Below are positions 40,417-48,500 of a stretch of DNA of 64,000 bases, in pieces. The stretch is from Burkholderiales bacterium (lineage in GTDB: Bacteria; Pseudomonadota; Gammaproteobacteria; Burkholderiales; Burkholderiaceae_C). Positions within the stretch are counted from its first letter, which is position 1. The number at the start of each line of letters is the position of its first letter. The stretch lies in NCBI GenBank assembly GCA_028868895.1, contig JAGWTP010000006.1, positions 1-64,000 on the forward strand, read 5' to 3'. The notes under the pieces are model-generated. The model saw only the letters and a program-made list of their open reading frames with translations. It had not been told where the DNA came from and did not search any database. The position numbers were made by a program, and so were the translations under genes.

Positions 40417-40581
40417 ATGTTGCATTACGCCGTTGTCTTCTTCGTGATCGCCTTGATCGCCGCGCTGTTCGGCTTCGGCGGCATCGCCGCCAGTGCCGTC
40501 GGCATCGCCAAGATCCTCTTCATCGTCTTTGCGATCCTGGCCGTCGCCAGCTTCCTGTTCGGCCTGATCAAAAGGGGTTGA
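40417..40581 (+). CDS. DUF1328 small membrane protein (copy 1)
   Basis: [54 protein letters not shown]. Confidence 0.9.
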   Translation: MLHYAVVFFVIALIAALFGFGGIAASAVGIAKILFIVFAILAVASFLFGLIKRG

Positions 40582-40656
40582 AGGCCCGCCCGCTCGCACG
40601 CCGGCCTCACTGACCCCACCGCCCCTCATCGCTTCATCCCAACCCGGAAAGTCACC

Positions 40657-41046
40657 ATGAACACCAACACGATGCACCCTCTCGGCACCGATGCACCCAA
40701 CCTCGCCGACCAGGCCGCAGACCGCGCGAACAGCGCGATCCGCTCGACCCAGAACGTGACCAACGCCGCCTTCGACCGCCTGACCGACAAGGTCGGCGAC
40801 GTCCGCGACCAGGCCGCGCCGCTGATCAACCGCTTGTCGGACCAGGCCGGAACCGCGGCGCGCCGCGGCCTCGACGCCGTGCGCGACACCTCCGCGCAGG
40901 TGCGCGAGACGGCGTTGAAGGCCTCCGACACCACCGTGGCCTACATCAAGGACGAGCCGCTGAAGGCGATCCTGATCGCGGCCGCCACCGGCGCTGCGCT
41001 GATGGCGCTGGTCAGCCTGCTCGGCCGCTCGCGCAGCGCCAACTGA
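40657..41046 (+). CDS. DUF883/YqjD/ElaB-like ribosome/membrane-associated protein
   Basis: Amphipathic helix-rich N-term, C-terminal TM after DEPLKAILIAAATGAALMALVSLLGRSRSAN. Confidence 0.8.
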   Translation: MNTNTMHPLGTDAPNLADQAADRANSAIRSTQNVTNAAFDRLTDKVGDVRDQAAPLINRLSDQAGTAARRGLDAVRDTSAQVRETALKASDTTVAYIKDEPLKAILIAAATGAALMALVSLLGRSRSAN

Positions 41047-41073
41047 CACCGCACCCCGACGCTCGGCCGCGCC

Positions 41074-41454
41074 ATGAAACACCCGCTGCTTCGACTGATC
41101 GCCACGCGGCCGCAGTTGCTGGCCGACCATGCCGAAGCCTATGCGGCGCTGATCGGTGACGAGGTCGGCGCGACCGCCGCCGTGTGGAAGCGGCGTGCCC
41201 TGTTCGGCGCCACCGCGCTGTGCCTGGGCGGTGTGGCCGCGGTGCTCGGCGGTGTGGCGTTCATGTTGTGGGCGGTGATGCCCGCCGCTGGCCTGCACGC
41301 GCCGTGGGCACTGATCGCTGCGCCCGCGCTGCCGGCATTGATCGCGCTGGGTTGTGGCCTCGAAGCGCGCCGCGCTCAGGGCGCGGCCTTCGCCGAACTG
41401 CGGCGTCAGGTCGGCATCGATTTCTCGATGCTGCGCCAGGCGAGCGCGCCATGA
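41074..41454 (+). CDS. YqjE-like / phage-holin III family membrane protein
   Basis: Two TM helices, position directly after YqjD-like gene. Confidence 0.75.
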   Translation: MKHPLLRLIATRPQLLADHAEAYAALIGDEVGATAAVWKRRALFGATALCLGGVAAVLGGVAFMLWAVMPAAGLHAPWALIAAPALPALIALGCGLEARRAQGAAFAELRRQVGIDFSMLRQASAP

Positions 41455-41942
41455 CCACGCTGGAGCGCCTCGAACTGTCGCGCGCGCGGCTGCGTGAGGC
41501 GCTCGCGCCGCCGCCGGTTGCGCCGTCGCTGTCGCCGGGCCATGGCATCGGCGCGTCGATGCTTCAGCGTTTGAAGGCTTCGCCGACGGCCGGCCCGGTG
41601 ATCGACAGCGTGGTCGGCTGGTGGTCGCTGCATCCCTTGCGGGCCTGGGTCGCGCTGGCCGGCGGGGCCTCGAATGCAGTCGTCAAACCGCTCGCCCGGC
41701 GCAGCCCGCTCACGCTGGTGCTGACCGCCGCCCTGGTGGGCGCGGTGTTCGCCCGAAGCCGGCCGTGGCGCTGGGCGCTCAAGCCGGTGCTGTTCGCCGG
41801 GCTGGCGCCGCAACTCGCGGCGCGGGTGGCCAAGGCGCTGCCGATCGAATCGTGGGTCGCATTGCTCGCCTCGGCGCCACCGCGCCAGCCGGCACAGGCC
41901 GCCTTCGATTTCCCGCCCGCGGGCTCGACGCCCAGGCCGTGA
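41451..41942 (+). CDS. YqjK-like / hypothetical protein
   Basis: MTTLERLELSRARLREALAPP...; ATGA overlap with preceding gene, third gene of yqjDE-like operon. Confidence 0.65.
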   Translation: MTTLERLELSRARLREALAPPPVAPSLSPGHGIGASMLQRLKASPTAGPVIDSVVGWWSLHPLRAWVALAGGASNAVVKPLARRSPLTLVLTAALVGAVFARSRPWRWALKPVLFAGLAPQLAARVAKALPIESWVALLASAPPRQPAQAAFDFPPAGSTPRP

Positions 41943-42058
41943 CGCCAAGCCACCAGGAACGAACCCGGCGCCGGCCCCGATTCACCTCCAACGACCCCTC
42001 GCCGTCCGCCCGCAGTTCCTCGCGGAGCGCGGCCGGCACTCCCTTCCTGGGGTCTTGA

Positions 42059-42085
42059 AAGCGCGCTTCGGCGCGCTTCTTTTTG
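42059..42085 (+). terminator. Rho-independent terminator AAGCGCGC-ttcg-GCGCGCTT-CTTTTT
   Basis: 8-bp perfect stem, TTCG tetraloop, T-tract. Confidence 0.85.
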
Positions 42086-42104
42086 CCCCCCGATCGAGCC
42101 CTTC

Positions 42105-42120
42105 CTAGGAATCGTCCTAC
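42105..42120. promoter_or_regulatory. Candidate operator site C (CTAGGAA-TC-GTCCTAC)
   Basis: 12/14 to 7-2-7 consensus; 46 bp upstream of TAGCAT -10-like box at 42166; precedes the CxxC mini-protein and ndvB. Confidence 0.45.
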
Positions 42121-42216
42121 GCAGGCCGGTGCGTCGGGCCGACAGACGCCGAACAAGGTCGTTCGTAGCATGGGCTATGCCCTATTTGTCACTGTACGCA
42201 CGCCCCGGAGACTGCC

Positions 42217-42459
42217 ATGTCCGCCCACGCCGCCAACCTGCCCCGCTGGACCACGGCATCGATTCCCGATGCCACCGACACCACGCCGATGGAGCTGTCG
42301 GAGCTGGGCGATCACGTCGAGCGCTGCAACGGTTGCCGCGGCCGCTGGTTCTCGGTGCGCTGCACGGTCGATGCCCTGCACGACTTCGTGGCACCACGCG
42401 TCATCACGACGCTGTTCGTCGCCGGCGCGCTGATCGCGCTGGCGGCCTACGCGCTGTGA
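42217..42459 (+). CDS. Small CxxC membrane protein
   Basis: 80 aa, ERCNGCRGRWFSVRC motif then C-terminal TM VITTLFVAGALIALAAYAL. Confidence 0.6.
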   Translation: MSAHAANLPRWTTASIPDATDTTPMELSELGDHVERCNGCRGRWFSVRCTVDALHDFVAPRVITTLFVAGALIALAAYAL

Positions 42460-42544
42460 TGGTTGCGGCGTTGCCTTCTGCCATGCGCGCAACACCTGCC
42501 GGGGCACCCGGATCCCGCCGCCTGCGCGCCGCGACGCATGACGC

Positions 42545-45500
42545 ATGACCCGAGCCGATCTGTTGCGGCTGGTCCCCGGCGCCTCGGCCGAGCTGCGCAC
42601 GATCCTTGACGGTGCGCGCGGGCCGGTCGAGCCGCCGATCCGCTCCGAGATCTTCGGCCCCGAGCGCTTCGCGCAGCACGCTCGCAGCCTCGGTGATACG
42701 CACCGGGTGCAGACCGCGGCGGCCCGATCGGCGGCGTTCTTCCCGCGCGTTCAGGACAACATCCGCGCGCTGCGCGAATCGCAGCGGTACATCGGCGCGC
42801 ACGCCCAGACCGGCCACCAGGTCAGCCCGGCCGCCGAGTGGCTGCTCGACAACTTCCACCTGATCGAGGGCCAGCTCAAGGAGATCCACGAGGGCCTGCC
42901 GCGCCGCTACTTTCGCGACCTGCCGGTGCTGGTCGACGAGCCGCTCAAGGGCCTGCCACGCGTGTACGGTGTGGCCTGGGCGTTCGTCGCGCACACCGAC
43001 GGCGCGTTCGACGAGGGGTTGCTGACGCACTTTCTCGCCGCCTACCAGCCGACCCGCGAGCTCACGCTCGGCGAGCTGTGGGCGCTGCCCACCACGTTGC
43101 GGGTGGTGCTGGTCGAAAACCTGCGCCGCCTGGCCGAGCGGGTGGCCACCAACAAGGCGGCGCGCGAGCTTGCCAACCTGGTGTGCGACCGCATCGAGAC
43201 CTACACCGCTCACGGTCTGGACGAATTGCGCGCGCTGCTCGACCGGCGCGGTGTCGGCCGCACCTTCCTGCTGCAGATGGCGCAGCGCCTGCAGGACCAC
43301 CGCGCCACCGGCCTGTCGCGCTACCACGAATGGCTGCTGCGCGTCCTGCCCGACCTGCCTGCGGCCCAGGTGCAGCAGCCGGTCGAACAGGCCGCCGACA
43401 ACCTGAGCGTGAGCAACGCGATCGGCTCGCTGCGCATGATCGGCGACGCCGATTGGCCCGAGATCGTCGCCCGCACCAGCACGACGATGCGCCTGCTGCT
43501 GAGCTCACCGGCCTTCGAGGCCGAGCGCGACGACACGCGCGACGACACGCTGCACGAGATCGAGCTGCTGGCACGGCGCAGCGAGCGCACCGAGACCGCG
43601 GTCGCCCAGACGCTGCTCGAGCTGATGCACCGCAGCGATGCCAGCGGCGCCAGTGCGGTGGCGAGCCACTGGCTGCGTGGGCGCGGCCGGCCCGAGCTGA
43701 TGCGCCGGCTCGGCCTGCACGAGAGCGCTGCGGCGCTGTGGCACACGCTGCAGCGGCACATCGCGATGCCCGCCTACCTCCTGACGCTGACCGCCGGCTC
43801 GCTCGCCCTGGTGGCCTGGATGCTGGTGCGCCACAGCGCGGTGCTGCAGGGCGTGACGCTGTCCGGCACCGACGCGCGGCTGTGGCTGAGCCTGCTCACC
43901 GCGGCGCTGATGCTGTTCCCGGCGTCCGAGGCGGTGGTGGCGCTGATCAACCGGCTGATCAGCGAGTCGGTCCGGCCGAGCCACCTGCCGCGGCTGGCGC
44001 TGGCCCACGGCATCCCGCCCGAGCACCGCGTGATGGTGGTCATCCCCGGCATGCTGGCGAGCGCCGCCACGACCGAGGAACTCGCGCACCGGCTCGAGCT
44101 TCACTTCCTGGCCAACCCCGAGCGCCACGCCCAGTTCGCGCTGCTCACCGACTGGGCCGACGCCGACGCGCGCCGCCAGGACGCCGACACCGCGCTGCTC
44201 GACACCGCCGTCGCCGCGATCGCCGCGCTCAACGCGCGCTACCCGATGCCGGGCGCACCGGCGGACGGGCGCGCGCCGAGGTTCGTCGTGCTGCACCGCG
44301 AGCGCGTATTCAGCGAGTCCGAACAGTGCTGGATCGGCTGGGAGCGCAAGCGCGGCAAGCTCGAGCAGCTGATCGCGCTGCTCGCGGCACCCGAGCCGCA
44401 GCCCGCGCCGGCCGACGCGGCCGGCGCTACAGCGGTGCCCGGCAGCCCTTTCATCGACCTCGGCGAGTGGTCGCGGGTCGAGCCCGGCACGCGCTACGTG
44501 GTCACGCTCGACGGCGACACCCAGCTGCCGCCGGGGCGCCTGCGCGAGCTGGTCGGCGTGGCCGCGCACCCGCACAACCAGCCGCAGGTCGATGCCGCCA
44601 CGCGCACGGTGACGCGCGGCTACGGCATCCTGCAGCCGCGCGTGGTCACGCCGCTGCCGGCGCCGAAAGACTTCACGCCGTACCACTGGCTGTTCGCCGG
44701 CCAGTGCGGCATCGACCCCTACAGCGCCACCAGCTCCGAGGTCTACCAGGACGTGTTCAGCGAAGGCACCTTCACCGGCAAGGGCCTGCTCAACGTGGCG
44801 GCCATGCACGCGGTGCTGGCCCGGCGCCTGCCCGACGGCCAGGTGCTCAGCCACGACCTGCTCGAAGGCGCGCTCGCGCGCTGCGCCGCCGTGACCGACA
44901 TCACCGTGATCGAAGACGCCCCGTTCCACGCCGACGTGGCCGCCTCGCGGGTGCACCGCTGGACGCGCGGCGACTGGCAATTGCTGCCGCTGCTGCTCAG
45001 CCCGGCCCAGCACCGCATCCGCGCCGTCAACCGCTGGAAGATGGTCGACAACCTGCGCCGCTCGCTGGTGCCGCCGGCCTCGCTGGCGCTGCTGGTGCTG
45101 GCCCTGGCCAGCGGCCGGGTCGCACCGCTGGCGGCGCTGGCGCTGGTGTTCGCGGCATTCGCCGCCGGCCCGCTGATGGGCGCGGTGGCCGGCCTCGCGC
45201 CGAGCCACGACGACATCGCCAAGCTCCATTTCTACCGCCGCGCGCTGACCGAGCTGATGCGCGCGCTGTGCAGCGGCCTGTGGTTGATGGCGCAGCTGCT
45301 GCAGCTCGCGATGGCCAGCCTCGACGCGGTCTTTCGCGCGCTCTGGCGCACCGTGGTGAGCCACCGCCATCTGCTCGAATGGACCACCGCGGCGCAGGCC
45401 CAGTCTGCGGCCTCGACCGACTGGCGCGCCATCCTGCACAAGCACCGCGCGGTGCCGCTGGTGGCCGTCGTGCTGTGGCTCGCGGTGCTGGCGGTGCGGC

Positions 45501-48500
45501 CCGAGTCCGCCATGCTGGCCACGCTGCTGTGCGCGGCGTGGGCCGCCTCGCCGGTGTGGACCTGGTGGGTCAGCCGGCCGCGCCCGGCGCGCCGCGACGC
45601 CGCGCTGCCGGCGGCGGACCAGGCCTACCTGGAAGAGACCGCGCGCGACACCTGGCGCCTGTTCGAGCGCTGCGTCGGTGACGACGACCACCAGCTCCCG
45701 CCCGACAACCTGCAGCTCACGCCGCAGACGCTCGTCGCGCACCGCACCTCGCCGACCAACATCGGCCTGTACCTGCTGAGCGCCGCCTGCGCGCGCCGCT
45801 TCGGCTGGATCGGCACGCAAGACCTGCTCGAACGCATCGAAGCCACGCTGCAGACGCTGGCCGAGCTGCCGCGCCACCGCGGCCACTTCCTGAACTGGTA
45901 CGACACGCAGAGCAAGACCGCGCTGCTGCCGATGTACGTCTCCACGGTCGACAGCGGCAACCTCAGCGGCCACCTGCTCGCGGTTGCGCAGGCCTGCGCC
46001 GAGCTGGCACGTGCGCCGTTCGACGCCAGCGCGGCGCGGCGCGCGGTGGCGGCTTCGCAGGCCCGCATCGAGCCGCTGCGCGCGGCCGCGGGCACGACGC
46101 TGCCGGACGGCGCGCTCGCCCGCCTGCTGGCACGGGCCGACCCGCTCGCCGACGCGCTGGCCGACCCCGAGCCGCTCGAAGCCTTGTTGCGCAGCGCCGC
46201 CGACGAACTGGCGCCACTGCTGCCCGACGACGCAGCGGCACTCGCGCCGACGCCGTTGCGCCAGTACGCGTGGCGTGTGGCCGACCACCTGGCCACGCTG
46301 CGCAGCGCCCTGCTCGACGCTCGCGCGCAACGAACGCCGGCGGGCGACGTCGCGGACACCACCGCGAGCGACGCGACGGCCAACGCGAGCGACACCACGG
46401 CCAACGCAAGCACCACCGTGCGCCGGCTGCGCGCGGTGGCGGCGCGTTGCGAAGCGCTCGCCTGGGAGGCCGATTTCAGTTTCCTGTACCACCGCAAGCG
46501 CCGCCTCTTCCACATCGGCTACCGCGTCGCCGAGCAGCAGCTCGACGCCAGCTACTACGACCTGCTGGCCTCGGAGTCGCGCCTGACCAGCCTGCTGGCG
46601 ATCGCCAAGGGCGACGTGCCGGTCAGCCACTGGGCGGCACTCGGCCGGCCGTTCTATGCGGTCGGCGCCCACGCCGGGCTGCGTTCGTGGTCGGGCTCGA
46701 TGTTCGAGTACCTGATGCCCACGCTGGTGCTCGACGAACCGCACGGCAGCGTGCTGCGCGGCGCCTGCCATGCCGCACTGCGCGAGCAGATCGCGTTCGG
46801 CGACAGCCGCCACGTGCCGTGGGGCATCTCCGAATGCGCCTACGCCGCGAGCGACCACACGCTGGCCTACCAGTACGCGCCGCAAGGCGTGCCCCGGCTC
46901 GCGTTGCGGCGCACCCCGCCCGATGAACTGGTGATCGCGCCGTACGCGACCGCGCTGGCGGCGCAGATCGCACCGCACCGCGCGGTCGCCAACCTGGCGC
47001 AGATCGAGACGCTGGCACAGCGCGCGCGCTACGGCTTCATCGAGGCGCTCGACTTCAGCCCGGCACGCCAGACCGAGACCGACGGCTACACCCGCGTCGA
47101 CACCTTCATGTCGCACCACCAGGGCATGACCATCGTCGCGATCGCCAACGTGTTGCTCGACGGCGCGCCGCGCCGCTGGGGCATGGGCAACGCCCACGTC
47201 GAGGCGGTCGCATCGCTGCTGCACGAGCGCGCGCCGCGCGAGGTGTCGGTGCTGTCGGCGCCGCCGCCGGCGGCTTCGGCCGATGCGCAGCAGCGCCGCG
47301 CACCGGGGCTGCTGCGCGAGGTGCTGCCGGGCATGACCGCACTGGCACCGACCCACCTGCTGGCCAACGGCCGCTACAGCGTGGCGCTGCGCGCCAACGG
47401 CGCCGGCTGGAGCCGCTGGGGCCCGTCCGGGCAGAGCCAGTTCGGTGTCACGCGCTGGCGCGACGACGCGCTGCGCGACGCCCACGGCAGCTTCTTCTTC
47501 CTGCGCTGGGACCGCCAGCCGCAGGCCGTGTCGCTGACCCAGCATCCGGCACCCGACCCGGCCGCGCACTACCAGAGCATGTACCACGCCGACCGCGTGT
47601 GCTTCGACGCCACCTGGCCCGAGATCGAGGCCCACACCACCGTCTGGGTCAGCCCGGAAGACGACGTCGAGTTGCGCCAGGTCGAACTTCGCAACCTGAG
47701 CGACCGCCCGCTCGATCTCGAGCTGATGTCGGCGTTCGAGATCACGCTGGCCGAGCCGCGCGCCGACGAGGCGCACCCGGCGTTCTCGAACCTGTTCGTG
47801 CGCTCGGGCTGGCGCGGCGCGCAGCAGGCTGTGGTGTTCGAGCGCAAGCCGCGCCTGCCCACCGAGGCCGGCCTGCTGGCGGCGCACTTCCTGGCCGAAA
47901 CCGATCCGGCGGTGACCGCGCTGCGGGTGCAGACCGACCGGGCGCGCTGGCTCGGCCGCAACCGCGATTCGAGCCATCCGCTGGCCGAGTTCGCGCCGCT
48001 GCCGCCACGCGCCGACGGCGCCGCGGCGGAGCTGGCGCTGGACACCGGCCTGGACCCGATGTGCGCGCTGTCGGTGCGGCTGACGCTGGCGCCGCACAGC
48101 AAGCTGCAGCTGACGTTCTGCACCGCCGTGTCGGACAACCCGATCACGCTCGACGCGGTGGTCGACAAGTACCGCCAGCACAGCGCGATCGAGCGCGCCT
48201 CGCTGATGTCGGCCACGCTGACCGGCATCCGGCTGCGCGAACTCAACGTCAACGCCGAGAGCTATGCCGCGATCCAGACCTTGACCACCGCGGTGGTGAT
48301 GAACGTCACGCGGCAACGTGCGGCTGGTGCCGGCGTCGAGAGCGGCCCGGTCGACGCCTGCGACCGCCGCCTGCTGTGGCGCTTCGGCATTTCGGGCGAC
48401 CGGCCGATCGTGCTGGTGTCGGCCGGCGCGCCGCAGGGCATGGGCCTGCTGCGCAGCCTGGTGCAGGCGCTGCGGATGTGGTCCTGGGCCGGCGTGGCTT

